A program made the position numbers and the translations under genes. The notes under the pieces are model-generated. The model saw only the letters and a program-made list of their open reading frames with translations, searched no databases and was not told the origin of the DNA. DNA of 64,000 bases from DATKPC01 sp035524275 (GTDB lineage Bacteria; Pseudomonadota; Gammaproteobacteria; Burkholderiales; Burkholderiaceae_F): assembly GCA_035524275.1 (NCBI GenBank), contig DATKPC010000114.1, forward strand, positions 20,794-84,793, in the 5' to 3' direction. Every line of letters starts with the position of its first letter. Position 1 is the first letter of the stretch. Below are positions 16,431 to 25,119 of this stretch, piece by piece.

Positions 16431-16951
16431 TCGCGCAACCCCGCGCCCGCGGCCCCGATCGACGATCCGGTGCTGTCGAAGATCCCGGGGTGCGTGAACA
16501 GCAGGTCGAGTCCGACGCGCTGCCCGCGGCGGTAGTCCTCGACGCACTGCATGACGAGCGGGCTGCGATGCCGGTCGCGGGTCGCGCGCATCTGCGACTC
16601 GTCCATCCAGAGCGTGCGGATGATCCCGTCGTCCAGCGCCCGCCCCGCGATCCGCTCGTGGACCGTGCCGCAGAACGCGAACCGGAGGTAGGTCGGCGGC
16701 AGGTGGCCGTCGGCCCACGGTTCGCCGCGCCACAGGTACACGCCGATGAGCGCCGCCGGCACGAAAACGTGCGCCGTCTCCTCCAGCACCTCGCGGACCA
16801 CCGCGTCGTGCAGCGATTCGCGCGCCTCCAGGTGGCCGGCAGGCTGGTTGATGCGGACGCCGTCGGCCGTATGCTCCTCGACGAGCAGGAAGCGGCCTTC
16901 GCTCTCGATGACGGCGGCGACGGTCACCGCGGGAAGAAAGGTTCTGGGCAT
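16427..16951 (-). CDS. nudJ: NudJ-like Nudix hydrolase
   Basis: 174-residue Nudix pyrophosphohydrolase; E. coli NudJ acts on nucleoside di- and triphosphates and HMP-pyrophosphate. The Nudix box reads GHLEARESLHDAVVREVLEE followed by TAH, so the catalytic REVLEE helix is intact while the box's last Gly is Ala. The start MPRTFLPAVTVAAVIE is typical. It overlaps mnmA by ATGA, the synteny seen in E. coli, which supports NudJ over other Nudix proteins. The 126 bp to the divergent pntAA probably hold both promoters, but none stands out. Confidence 0.88.
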   Translation of the reverse strand: MPRTFLPAVTVAAVIESEGRFLLVEEHTADGVRINQPAGHLEARESLHDAVVREVLEETAHVFVPAALIGVYLWRGEPWADGHLPPTYLRFAFCGTVHERIAGRALDDGIIRTLWMDESQMRATRDRHRSPLVMQCVEDYRRGQRVGLDLLFTHPGIFDSTGSSIGAAGAGLRE

Positions 16952-17077
16952 CGGACCTGCGATAATGGCGTAAATTCTAGCCCCGCGACCGTCGGTCGGC
17001 GCCCGAGCGCCCCGGGTCGCGCAGAATAATCCGGGCTGGACCGCGCGAGCCACGTTGCAGCCCGCAGGAGGGAATCC

Positions 17078-18196
17078 ATGCGTATCGGAGTGCCGGCAGA
17101 GACTCGGCCGGGGGAAAGCCGTGTAGCCGCGACCCCGGAAACCGTGAAGAAGCTCGTCGCGCAGAAGCATGCCGTCGTCGTGCAGTCCGGCGCCGGCGTC
17201 GCGGCCAGCCAGCCGGACGACGCCTATGTCGCCGCCGGCGCGACGATCGGCAGCCTCGCCGACGCGTTCGGTGCCGAGATGGTGCTCAAGGTTCGCGCGC
17301 CGGTCGCCTCGGAAATCGCCGCGCTGCCGCGCGGCGCCGTGCTCGTCGGGATGCTGGAGCCTTTCAACACCGACGGCATCGCGGCGTTGAACGCGGCGGG
17401 CGTCACGGCGTTCGCGCTGGAGGCCGCGCCGCGGACGACGCGCGCGCAGAGCATGGACGTGCTCTCGTCCCAGGCCAACATCGCCGGCTACAAGGCCGTG
17501 CTGATGGCGGCCAACGCCTACGGGCGCCTGATGCCGATGATGATGACCGCGGCCGGGACGATCAAGGCCGCGCGCGTCGTCATCCTCGGCGCCGGCGTCG
17601 CCGGCCTGCAGGCGATCGCGACCGCCAAGCGCCTCGGTGCCGTCATCGAGGCCTCCGACGTCCGGCCCGCGGTGAAGGAGCAGATCGAGTCGCTCGGCGC
17701 CAAGTTCATCGACGTCCCGTACGAGACCGACGAGGAGCGCGAGATCGCGAAGGGCGTCGGCGGCTACGCGCGGCCGATGCCGCCGTCGTGGATGCAGCGC
17801 CAGGCCGCCGAAGTCGCCAAGCGGATCGCGCTCGCGGACATCGTGGTCACGACGGCGCTGATCCCCGGCCGCAAGGCGCCGGTGCTGGTGACCGAGGAGA
17901 TGGTGAAGTCGATGAAGCCCGGCTCGGTGATCCTCGATATGGCCGTCGAGCAGGGCGGCAACTGCGCCGTGTCCGAGCTCGGCAAGACGGTCACGAAGCA
18001 CGGGGTCCACGTGATCGGGCAGCCGAACCTTCCGTCGCTCGTCGCCGCCGACAGTTCGGCGCTCTACGCCCGCAACGTCATCGACTTCCTGAAGCTCGTT
18101 TTCGACAAGGAAGGCAAGTTCGTCGTCAACCGCGAGGACGACATCGTCGCCGCGTGCCTGATGTGCATCGACGGCGAGTTGACGCGCAAGGGGTAG
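17078..18196 (+). CDS. pntAA: NAD(P) transhydrogenase alpha subunit, part 1 (domain I)
   Basis: Soluble NAD(H)-binding domain I of the proton-translocating transhydrogenase that makes NADPH from NADH. MRIGVPAETRPGESRVAATP opens the AlaDH/PNT N-domain, and the Rossmann motif VVILGAGVAGLQAIATA lies near 168-184. Length 372, matching the split form in which domain I is separate from the membrane part, as in many beta- and alphaproteobacteria. AGGAGG precedes the ATG by seven bases. First gene of pntAA-pntAB-pntB. Confidence 0.97.
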   Translation: MRIGVPAETRPGESRVAATPETVKKLVAQKHAVVVQSGAGVAASQPDDAYVAAGATIGSLADAFGAEMVLKVRAPVASEIAALPRGAVLVGMLEPFNTDGIAALNAAGVTAFALEAAPRTTRAQSMDVLSSQANIAGYKAVLMAANAYGRLMPMMMTAAGTIKAARVVILGAGVAGLQAIATAKRLGAVIEASDVRPAVKEQIESLGAKFIDVPYETDEEREIAKGVGGYARPMPPSWMQRQAAEVAKRIALADIVVTTALIPGRKAPVLVTEEMVKSMKPGSVILDMAVEQGGNCAVSELGKTVTKHGVHVIGQPNLPSLVAADSSALYARNVIDFLKLVFDKEGKFVVNREDDIVAACLMCIDGELTRKG

Positions 18197-18266
18197 CCGG
18201 GTTCAGCGTTCCGCGCGCGGCTCGCGCTTCGCGACCGTGCCCATCCACACCGTCGGGATTCGCGCC

Positions 18267-18581
18267 ATGGAAACGATCAGTCCAACCGTCATCAACCTCA
18301 TCATCTTCGTCCTCGCGATCTACGTCGGCTACCACGTCGTCTGGAACGTGACCCCGGCGCTGCATACGCCGCTGATGTCGGTCACCAACGCGATTTCCGC
18401 GATCATCATCGTCGGCGCGATGCTCGCCGCGGCGCTCACCGAGACGCCGTTGGGCAAGGGCATGGGCGTCGCCGCGGTCGCGCTGGCCGCCGTCAACGTG
18501 TTCGGCGGGTTCCTCGTCACGCGCCGGATGCTCGAGATGTTCAAGAAGAAGGAACCGAAGTCGGGTTCCGACAAGAAGTGA
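18267..18581 (+). CDS. pntAB: NAD(P) transhydrogenase alpha subunit, part 2 (membrane)
   Basis: Small inner-membrane part of the transhydrogenase, 104 residues with three hydrophobic helices (INLIIFVLAIYVGYHVVW, then ISAIIIVGAMLAAAL and VAAVALAAVNVFGGFLV) and a Lys-rich end. ATG 18267 gives METISPTVINL, the usual start; a GTG at 18237 would add ten residues. It lies between pntAA (70-bp gap) and pntB (10-bp gap) and forms the proton channel with PntB. Confidence 0.95.
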   Translation: METISPTVINLIIFVLAIYVGYHVVWNVTPALHTPLMSVTNAISAIIIVGAMLAAALTETPLGKGMGVAAVALAAVNVFGGFLVTRRMLEMFKKKEPKSGSDKK

Positions 18582-18591
18582 GGAACGCGCC

Positions 18592-20025
18592 ATGGCGCTG
18601 AGCATGAATGTCGTCATCCTGCTGTACCTGGTCGCGTCGATCTTCTTCATCCAGGCGCTGAAGGGGTTGTCGCATCCGGCGACCTCGCGCGCCGGCAATG
18701 CCTTCGGCATGACCGGCATGGCCATCGCGGTCGCGACCACGGTCGCGCTGGTCTTCAAGCTGCGCCCGGAACTCGCCGGTCCCGGAATGGGCTGGGTCCT
18801 CGCGGGGCTCGTCGTCGGCGGCGGCATCGGCACCTACATCGCGCGCACCGTCGAGATGACGAAGATGCCGGAGATGGTCGCCTTCATGCACTCGATGATC
18901 GGCCTCGCGGCCGTCTGCATCGCGATCGCCTGCGTTGCCGAGCCGTGGGCGTTCAACATCGTCGGCCCGGGGCAGCCGATTCCGGGTGGCAATCGCGTCG
19001 AGCTCTTCATCGGCGCGTTCGTCGGCGCGATCACGTTCTCCGGCAGCGTCATCGCGTTCGGGAAGCTGGCCGGCAAGTACAAGCTCCGCCTGTTCCAGGG
19101 CGCTCCGGTCATCTTCCCCGGCCAGCATCCGCTCAATGCGGTCCTCGGGCTCGCGATGATCGGCTGCGGCCTGTGGTTCGTCTCGACGCAGGAATGGGTT
19201 CCGTTCGTCGCGATGCTGGCGATCGCCTTCGTCCTCGGCGTGCTGATCATCATCCCGATCGGCGGCGCCGACATGCCCGTCGTCGTCTCGATGCTGAACA
19301 GCTATTCCGGCTGGGCCGCGGCCGGCATCGGCTTCTCGCTCGACAATCCGATGCTGATCATCGCCGGCTCGCTGGTCGGCTCCAGCGGCGCGATCCTGAG
19401 CTACATCATGTGCAAGGCGATGAACCGCTCGTTCTTCAACGTGATCCTCGGCGGCTTCGGCGGCGAGGTCGCGGCAGCCACCGGCGGCGGCGCGCAGGCG
19501 CAGCGCAGCGTGAAGTCCGGCTCGCCCGACGACGTCGCGTTCCTGCTCGGGAACGCGGAGTCGGTGATCATCGTCCCCGGCTACGGCCTCGCGGTGGCAC
19601 GCGCGCAGCATCCGCTGAAGGAACTCTCCGACAAGCTGATCAAGAAGGGTGTCCAGGTTCGTTACGCGATCCATCCGGTCGCCGGCCGGATGCCGGGGCA
19701 CATGAACGTGCTGCTCGCCGAGGCCGAGGTGCCGTACGACCAGGTGTTCGAGATGGAGGACATCAACCCGGACTTCTCCGAAACGGATGTCGTGCTGGTC
19801 CTGGGCGCGAACGACGTCGTCAACCCGGCCGCGAAGGACCCGAAGTCGCCGATCGCCGGCATGCCGATCCTGGAGGCCTACAAGGCGCGGCAGATCATCG
19901 TCAACAAGCGCTCGATGGCCTCCGGCTACGCCGGCCTCGACAACGAACTGTTCTACATGGACAAGACGATGATGGTCTTCGGCGACGCGAAGAAGGTCGT
20001 CGAGGACATCGTCAAGGCCGTCTGA
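18592..20025 (+). CDS. pntB: NAD(P) transhydrogenase beta subunit
   Basis: 477-residue inner-membrane subunit. The N-terminal half holds the hydrophobic helices of domain II (starting NVVILLYLVASIFFIQALKG), and the C-terminal half is the NADP(H)-binding domain III, with VIIVPGYGLAVARAQHPLKE and the late VNKRSMASGYAGLDNELF. Both blocks are complete and of family length. Last gene of the pnt operon; the DUF3422 gene starts 29 bp after it and may be co-transcribed. Confidence 0.97.
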   Translation: MALSMNVVILLYLVASIFFIQALKGLSHPATSRAGNAFGMTGMAIAVATTVALVFKLRPELAGPGMGWVLAGLVVGGGIGTYIARTVEMTKMPEMVAFMHSMIGLAAVCIAIACVAEPWAFNIVGPGQPIPGGNRVELFIGAFVGAITFSGSVIAFGKLAGKYKLRLFQGAPVIFPGQHPLNAVLGLAMIGCGLWFVSTQEWVPFVAMLAIAFVLGVLIIIPIGGADMPVVVSMLNSYSGWAAAGIGFSLDNPMLIIAGSLVGSSGAILSYIMCKAMNRSFFNVILGGFGGEVAAATGGGAQAQRSVKSGSPDDVAFLLGNAESVIIVPGYGLAVARAQHPLKELSDKLIKKGVQVRYAIHPVAGRMPGHMNVLLAEAEVPYDQVFEMEDINPDFSETDVVLVLGANDVVNPAAKDPKSPIAGMPILEAYKARQIIVNKRSMASGYAGLDNELFYMDKTMMVFGDAKKVVEDIVKAV

Positions 20026-20054
20026 GGCGACGTGGCCCTGCCGCAGGCCGTCGG

Positions 20055-21431
20055 ATGACTCGCGTCGAGCGCCGCCTGCCGTCGGACCACCCGCTGCACC
20101 GCCGGCTCGCCGACGAGGTGCACGCGCGGCCGCCGGTCGAGATCCCCAGCCCCGGTGTCGCCGCCTACGTCGCGCTGTGGCGCGACGAACCCGCGGCGGC
20201 CTCCGACGCGTCGCCCGCCAAGGACTTCGAACCGTTGCGTCAGCTCGCCGCGCGGCACGGCGTCGCGTTGCCGGATGTCCCGCCGCCGCACGTCGTCGTC
20301 GACTTGCCGCGGCTGCGGATCAAGTGGGAGCGGCATTCGGAATTCACGAGCTACACGTTCATCCAGCCGCTCGAGAGTGCCGCGACGGATACGCTCCAGG
20401 ATGAACTGCCGTCGGCGTTCGGCGCCGTGCCGCCCGAATGGCTGGCGTCGCTGCCGGGTCGCACGATCGCCGCGGTCGACGTCGTCCTGCTTCCGGCGCA
20501 GGGAGACCTGCCGCCGATGGAGCAGATCGCGCCGATGTTTGGCGGCACCGGCGTCGTCGGCGCCCATGTGGCCGGCGGCGTCGCCCGCGTCTTCACCGAC
20601 TATCGGCTGTCCGACGACGGACGCGAGCGCTGGGTCGTGCTCGATGGCGGGATGACGCGCGGGCAGCAGGCGCGCGTCGTGCAGCGGCTGACCGAGATCG
20701 CCGTCTACCGCGTCGCCGCGCTGCTCGCGTTTCCTGTCGCGCGCGAGACGGCGGCGCAACTGTCGGCCGCCGAGGGTCGGCTCGCGGCCGTGATGGCGAC
20801 GATCTCCGAACTCGGGCGCGATCGACGCGCGGCCCGGCTGATCCAGCGCGAGGAGCGCCGCCTGCTGGACGAGCTCATGCATCTGGCCGCCGAGATCGAA
20901 CGCTCGGTTGCCACGACGAACTACCGCTTCTCCGCGGCGCGGGCGTACTGGGAAATCATCAACAACCGCGTCGCCGAGCTGCGCGAGGAGCGCATCGGCG
21001 GCGTCGCGACGATCGGCGAATTTCTGTCGCGCCGGCTCGCGCCGGCGATCAACACGGTGCTGGCGACAGCGCGACGCCAGCAGGCCCTGTCGGAGCGGGT
21101 CGCGCGGGCCGGCGACCTGCTTCGCACGCGCGTCGACGTGGCGCGCGAAGAGCAGAACCAGCAGATCCTGGCGGCGATGGACCGGCGCAGCAAGCTCTCG
21201 CTTCGCCTGCAGCAGACGGTCGAAGGACTCTCGGTCGCCGCGATCACCTATTACGCGGTCGGGCTCGTCGGCTACATCGTGAAGGCCGCGAAGCATGCGT
21301 GGCCGGCGATCGAGCCCGACTGGGTCACGGCCATCGCGATCCCGATCCTGGCGCTGCTGATCTGGCGCGCGGCGCACCGTGTCCGGAAGGAGCTGGAACA
21401 CCACGCGGAGCCGGGCGACGACGAAGGCTAG
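20055..21431 (+). CDS. DUF3422 family membrane protein
   Basis: 458-residue protein of unknown function. It begins RRLPSDHPLHRRLADEVHAR, diagnostic of DUF3422. The middle is helical and probably coiled coil (QLSAAEGRLAAVMATISELG and onward to about 380). Two C-terminal hydrophobic segments (ITYYAVGLVGYIVKAAKH and WVTAIAIPILALLIW) suggest a membrane anchor with most of the protein cytoplasmic. It follows pntB closely and its end faces lrgB, with a large inverted repeat between them. A link to the transhydrogenase is possible but rests only on position. Confidence 0.87.
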   Translation: MTRVERRLPSDHPLHRRLADEVHARPPVEIPSPGVAAYVALWRDEPAAASDASPAKDFEPLRQLAARHGVALPDVPPPHVVVDLPRLRIKWERHSEFTSYTFIQPLESAATDTLQDELPSAFGAVPPEWLASLPGRTIAAVDVVLLPAQGDLPPMEQIAPMFGGTGVVGAHVAGGVARVFTDYRLSDDGRERWVVLDGGMTRGQQARVVQRLTEIAVYRVAALLAFPVARETAAQLSAAEGRLAAVMATISELGRDRRAARLIQREERRLLDELMHLAAEIERSVATTNYRFSAARAYWEIINNRVAELREERIGGVATIGEFLSRRLAPAINTVLATARRQQALSERVARAGDLLRTRVDVAREEQNQQILAAMDRRSKLSLRLQQTVEGLSVAAITYYAVGLVGYIVKAAKHAWPAIEPDWVTAIAIPILALLIWRAAHRVRKELEHHAEPGDDEG

Positions 21432-21452
21432 CGAGGAGGCGGGGCGCGGGCT

Positions 21453-21579
21453 CTCTCCCCCACCCCTCTCCCGCTTCGCGGGCGAGGGGCGATCCGGCGT
21501 CGGCATTTGGGGCGGTGCCTCAATTCTCGACGACGAGACTCCCCTCGCCCGCGAAGCGGGAGAGGGGTGGGGGAGAGGG
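21453..21579. repeat. Palindromic repeat, full two-arm copy B
   Basis: Two exactly complementary 37-nt arms, 21453-21489 and 21541-21577, flank a 51-nt spacer. Each arm can also fold on itself (CCCGC/GCGGG core). The spacer shares GGCGTC, TTGGGGCG and TCAATTCTCGACG with the copy at 51.4 kb. It occupies the gap between the convergent DUF3422 and lrgB genes and probably ends both transcripts. Confidence 0.85.
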
Positions 21580-21608
21580 CCCGCCGCCAGCCTGGCAACG
21601 CCCCCGCC

Positions 21609-22346
21609 CTACCGAACCCCCATCCACCCCACGAGCGGCGGCACCAGCGCCGGCGCGACGAGCGCCGTCAACAACGCCGAGAGCCCCATCGCCAATCCGG
21701 CGAACGCGCCCATCTCCTCGCTGACCTGGAACGCCCGCGCCGTGCCGATCCCGTGCGCCGCGACGCCGATCGCGAAGCCGCGCGCGACGACATCGCGGAG
21801 CCGCAGCGCGTCGAGCACCGGTTTCGCGACGATGGCGCCGAAGATCCCCGTCAGGACGACGACGACCGCGGTGAGCGACGGATAGCCGCCGATCTTCTCG
21901 CTGATCCCCATCGCGACCGGCGCCGTCACCGATTTCGGCGCCAGCGACAGGATCGTCTCGCGGCTCGCCCCGAGCAGCCGTGCGATGACGACGACGGATA
22001 CCAGCGCCGTCGCGACGCCGACGCCGAGCGCAACCAGCAGCGGCCACAGCAACCGCTGCAGCGTCCGCCGCTGGTCGTACAGCGGCATCGCGAGCGCGAC
22101 GGTCGCCGGACCGAGCATGAAGTGCACGAACTGCGCGCCCTCGAAGTAGGTGCGGTAGCTGGTGTGCGTCAGCGTCAGCAGCGTCACCAGCATCGCGACG
22201 GCGATCGCGACCGGATTGGCGAGCGGGCTGTAGCGGGCGCGCCGATGGATCGCCTGCGCGACCTGGTAGGCGACGAGCGTCAACGTCAACCCGAGCAGCG
22301 GCTGCGCGGCGAGGTAGACCCAGATCTCACTGAGCGGCGTCGGCAT
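21609..22346 (-). CDS. lrgB: LrgB/CidB-family membrane protein (candidate glycolate carrier subunit)
   Basis: 245-residue inner-membrane protein with about seven hydrophobic segments. The family-typical SLAPKSVTAPVAMGISEKIGG and GVAAHGIGTARAFQVSEEMG blocks are complete. LrgB proteins are known from the Cid/Lrg lysis-regulating systems, but plant PLGG1, an LrgA-LrgB fusion, carries glycolate and glycerate, and some bacterial homologues move pyruvate or related acids. Here lrgB overlaps lrgA by 20 bp at the end of the glc operon, so 2-hydroxyacid transport is the better guess. Start at ATG 22346 (MPTPLSEIWVYL). Confidence 0.9.
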   Translation of the reverse strand: MPTPLSEIWVYLAAQPLLGLTLTLVAYQVAQAIHRRARYSPLANPVAIAVAMLVTLLTLTHTSYRTYFEGAQFVHFMLGPATVALAMPLYDQRRTLQRLLWPLLVALGVGVATALVSVVVIARLLGASRETILSLAPKSVTAPVAMGISEKIGGYPSLTAVVVVLTGIFGAIVAKPVLDALRLRDVVARGFAIGVAAHGIGTARAFQVSEEMGAFAGLAMGLSALLTALVAPALVPPLVGWMGVR

Positions 22347-22692
22347 CCTGCGCATCCAGCCGGCGCTTGAACCAGGCGATCGTCGCCGCGGTGGCGGCAA
22401 TCGACAGCACGCTGCTCGCGGCGAGCGCCACGGTGATCGGCAGCCATTCCGCGCCGATGCGCCCGGCGTGCTGCATGATGCCGACGCCGGCCGGCACGAA
22501 GAGCAGCGACAGGTGTTTCAGGACGCCGGCGCTCGTGTCGCGCAGCCGGGCCGCGGCGCCGGCGTCGACCGCCAGGTAGCCGAGCAGCATCGCCATGCCC
22601 AGCACCGGGCCGGGAATCGGCAGGTGCAGCCCGAACGCGATGACCTCGCCGGCCAGCTGGAAACCAAGCAGGGTGGCGAGCGCCCCGATCAT
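22327..22692 (-). CDS. lrgA: LrgA/CidA-family membrane protein
   Basis: 121-residue, four-helix inner-membrane protein, partner of LrgB. The sequence MIGALATLLGFQLAGEVIAF followed by LPIPGPVLGMAML is the CidA/LrgA signature, with SLLFVPAGVGIMQH in the middle and a basic C-terminus. The ATG lies two bases after the glcF stop and the end overlaps lrgB, so it is translationally tied to the glycolate oxidase genes. Holin-like behaviour is the historical view of the family; transport with LrgB is inferred from this context. Confidence 0.92.
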   Translation of the reverse strand: MIGALATLLGFQLAGEVIAFGLHLPIPGPVLGMAMLLGYLAVDAGAAARLRDTSAGVLKHLSLLFVPAGVGIMQHAGRIGAEWLPITVALAASSVLSIAATAATIAWFKRRLDAQDADAAQ

Positions 22693-22694
22693 CG

Positions 22695-23927
22695 TCAGGC
22701 CGGCGCCAGCGCGCGATCGAGCCACTCGATCCAGTGCATGACCGGCCGCGCGCTTCCGCCCTGCAGGTGCGAGATGCAGCCGATGTTCGCCGAGAGGATC
22801 ACGTCCGGCCGCGCGACCTCGATGCGCTCCAGCTTGCGGTCGCGAAGTCGGCCGGCGAGTTCCGGCTGCAGCACCGAGTAGGTGCCGGCCGATCCGCAGC
22901 ACAGGTGGGCCTCCTCGAAGCCGACGACGTCCGCGCCGACCGCACGCAGCATCGATTCGACGACGCCGCGTATCTTCTGCGCGTGCTGCAGCGTGCACGG
23001 CGGGTGGAACGCCACGCGGCGCATTTCGACGGGTCCCATCCGCGGCGCGGCCTGCTCGACCAGGCCCGGGACGACTTCCGCGACGTCCTTCGTCGCCGCG
23101 ACGATGCGGGCGGCCTTCTCGGCGTAGCGCGGATCCTCGCGCAGCAGGTGGTCGTACTCGCGCACCGTAGCGCCGCAGCCGCTCGCGTTCATGACGATGG
23201 CCTCGACGCCGGACTGCAGCTGCGGCCACCACGCATCGATATTGCGCCGCGCATCGGCGCGCGCGCCTTCGAGGTCCGCGAGGTGGTGCCGGATCGCGCC
23301 GCAGCAGCCGGCGCCGTCGGCCGCCGTGAGCTGGACGCCCAGCGCGTCGAAGACCCGCTCCGTCGCCGCATTGATGTTCGGTTGCATGGCCGGCTGCACG
23401 CAGCCCGCGAGGTAGAGCATACGGCGCGGATGCGCTCGGCGTGCGGCCCCGCGCGTCCTCGCGGTCGCGAGCGGCGGAACCTTCGAGCGGAGCGTCGCCG
23501 GCAGGAACGGGCGTAGCACCTGGCCCAGACGGAAGGCCGGCGCGAAAGCGTTGCTCGTCAGGCCTTCGCGCAGCGCGGCGCGCGTCGCCGCCGCCGCCAT
23601 CGGTCGCACGACCTTCTTCTCGACGACGCGCCGCCCGATGTCGAGCAAGTGCGAGTACTGGACGCCTGAGGGGCACGTGGTCTCGCAGTTTCGGCAGGTC
23701 AGGCAACGATCCAGGTGAAGCTGCGTCGCGGCAGTTGCCGGCTTGCCTTCCAGGACCTGCTTGATCAGGTAGATGCGTCCGCGCGGGCCGTCCAGCTCGT
23801 TGCCCAGCAGCTGGTAGGTCGGACACGTCGCATTGCAGAAGCCGCAGTGCACGCAGGTGCGCAGAATGGCCTCCGCTTCGCGGCCGTCGGTCGTGTCGCG
23901 GATCCAGCTCGCAAGGCTCGTCTGCAT
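22695..23927 (-). CDS. glcF: Glycolate oxidase iron-sulfur subunit
   Basis: 410-residue subunit passing electrons from GlcDE flavins to the quinone pool. Two 4Fe-4S motifs are at the N-terminus, CVHCGFCNATCP and CLTCRNCETTCP, and two CCG domains follow (GAGCCGAIRHHL and LCCGSAGTYSVL, with HPPCTLQH). The start MQTSLASWIRD was chosen since the upstream extension is low-complexity and runs into glcE. Fourth gene of the operon, 44 bp after glcE and two bases before lrgA. Confidence 0.96.
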   Translation of the reverse strand: MQTSLASWIRDTTDGREAEAILRTCVHCGFCNATCPTYQLLGNELDGPRGRIYLIKQVLEGKPATAATQLHLDRCLTCRNCETTCPSGVQYSHLLDIGRRVVEKKVVRPMAAAATRAALREGLTSNAFAPAFRLGQVLRPFLPATLRSKVPPLATARTRGAARRAHPRRMLYLAGCVQPAMQPNINAATERVFDALGVQLTAADGAGCCGAIRHHLADLEGARADARRNIDAWWPQLQSGVEAIVMNASGCGATVREYDHLLREDPRYAEKAARIVAATKDVAEVVPGLVEQAAPRMGPVEMRRVAFHPPCTLQHAQKIRGVVESMLRAVGADVVGFEEAHLCCGSAGTYSVLQPELAGRLRDRKLERIEVARPDVILSANIGCISHLQGGSARPVMHWIEWLDRALAPA

Positions 23928-23971
23928 GGTCGGTGCGTGTCGCTCGGTCGTCGTCCGGTTGCCCGACGGAG

Positions 23972-25081
23972 TCAAAGATCCGGATACATCCGGCCGCGAT
24001 TGAAGATCCGCTGCGGATCGAAGGCTTCCTTCAGTCGCCGGTGGATCGCGGCAACCGGCGGCGCGAGCGTCGTGAATACGGCGCCGTCCGGCGAGCCGCC
24101 GCGGAATCGTGTCGCGTGGCCGCCGACCGACGCGACACGGGCGCGGAGGCTTGCCGCCGGGGCCGACGTCCTCAACCAGCGCTGCGCACCGCCCCACTCG
24201 ATCAACTGCGGCGCGTCCAGCCCGAGCGCCGGCGCCGTCGAGGGCACCGAGACGCGCCACAGCGGCGCGCCGCCGCCGAAGAACGCGTGCTGCTGTTCGC
24301 GCAGCGCACGCCAGAAGGCGTCGGCGTCCGCGCGTTCGACGACGTCGCCGCCGAGTTGCCGGCGCGCCGCCTGGACGGCCGCCACGGCGCCGGAAAGGCG
24401 CAGGTGCAGCACGCCATCGTGCCAGGCGCTCGCCGACAGCGGCAGCGGCAGCCCGCCCCATTGGTTCAGTCGAGCCAGCGCCGTCGTCTCGTCGACCGCG
24501 AAGCGCAGCGTCGCTTCCTCCGGCGGGCGCGGGAGGACCTTCAGCGTGACGTCCAAGAGCACGCCCAGGATCCCGAGTGAACCCGCCAGCGCCCGCGCCA
24601 CGTCGTAGCCGGCGACGTTCTTCATCACGTTGCCGCCGAAATGCAGGACGTCACCGCGCCCATCGAGCAGCGTGACGCCGAGGACGTAGTCGCGCACGCC
24701 ACCGGCGGTCGCTCGCCGCGGGCCGGCCAGGCCGGCGGCAACGCAACCGCCGACGGTCGCCGTGTCACCGAAGTGCGGCGGCTCGAAGGCCAGCACCTGT
24801 CCGCTGCCCGCGAGCGCCGTCTCGACCTCGGCCAGCGGCGTGCCGCAGCGCGCCTTCAAGTAGAGCTCGGTCGGTTCGTACGCGACGATGCCGGCGATCC
24901 CGCCGACCGGCAACGGCGTTCCGGTCGGCGGCTCGCCGTAGAAGGCTTTCGTCGATCCGCCCTGGATCTGCAGGGCCTCGCCCGCAGCGGCTGCGGCCCG
25001 CACGCGCGCCACGAGATCGGCCACGCGGCGGTCGCCGTCGTCGCCGGCGGTTGCGTCGGATCGGGGTTCGGTTCCAGGCAT
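23972..25081 (-). CDS. glcE: Glycolate oxidase FAD-binding subunit GlcE
   Basis: 369-residue FAD-binding subunit of glycolate dehydrogenase. The FAD_binding_4 domain shows LQIQGGSTKAFYG, GTPLAEVETALAGSGQVLAFEPP (two blocks) and GDTATVGGCVAAGLAGPRR, ending with the GlcE-type PQRIFNRGRMYPDL. About 20 extra N-terminal residues precede the domain. Transcribed between glcD (38-bp gap) and glcF (44-bp gap). Confidence 0.95.
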   Translation of the reverse strand: MPGTEPRSDATAGDDGDRRVADLVARVRAAAAAGEALQIQGGSTKAFYGEPPTGTPLPVGGIAGIVAYEPTELYLKARCGTPLAEVETALAGSGQVLAFEPPHFGDTATVGGCVAAGLAGPRRATAGGVRDYVLGVTLLDGRGDVLHFGGNVMKNVAGYDVARALAGSLGILGVLLDVTLKVLPRPPEEATLRFAVDETTALARLNQWGGLPLPLSASAWHDGVLHLRLSGAVAAVQAARRQLGGDVVERADADAFWRALREQQHAFFGGGAPLWRVSVPSTAPALGLDAPQLIEWGGAQRWLRTSAPAASLRARVASVGGHATRFRGGSPDGAVFTTLAPPVAAIHRRLKEAFDPQRIFNRGRMYPDL

Positions 25082-25119
25082 GGCGGACGTGGGGAATGGA
25101 AGCGGCCGGCGAGGCCTCG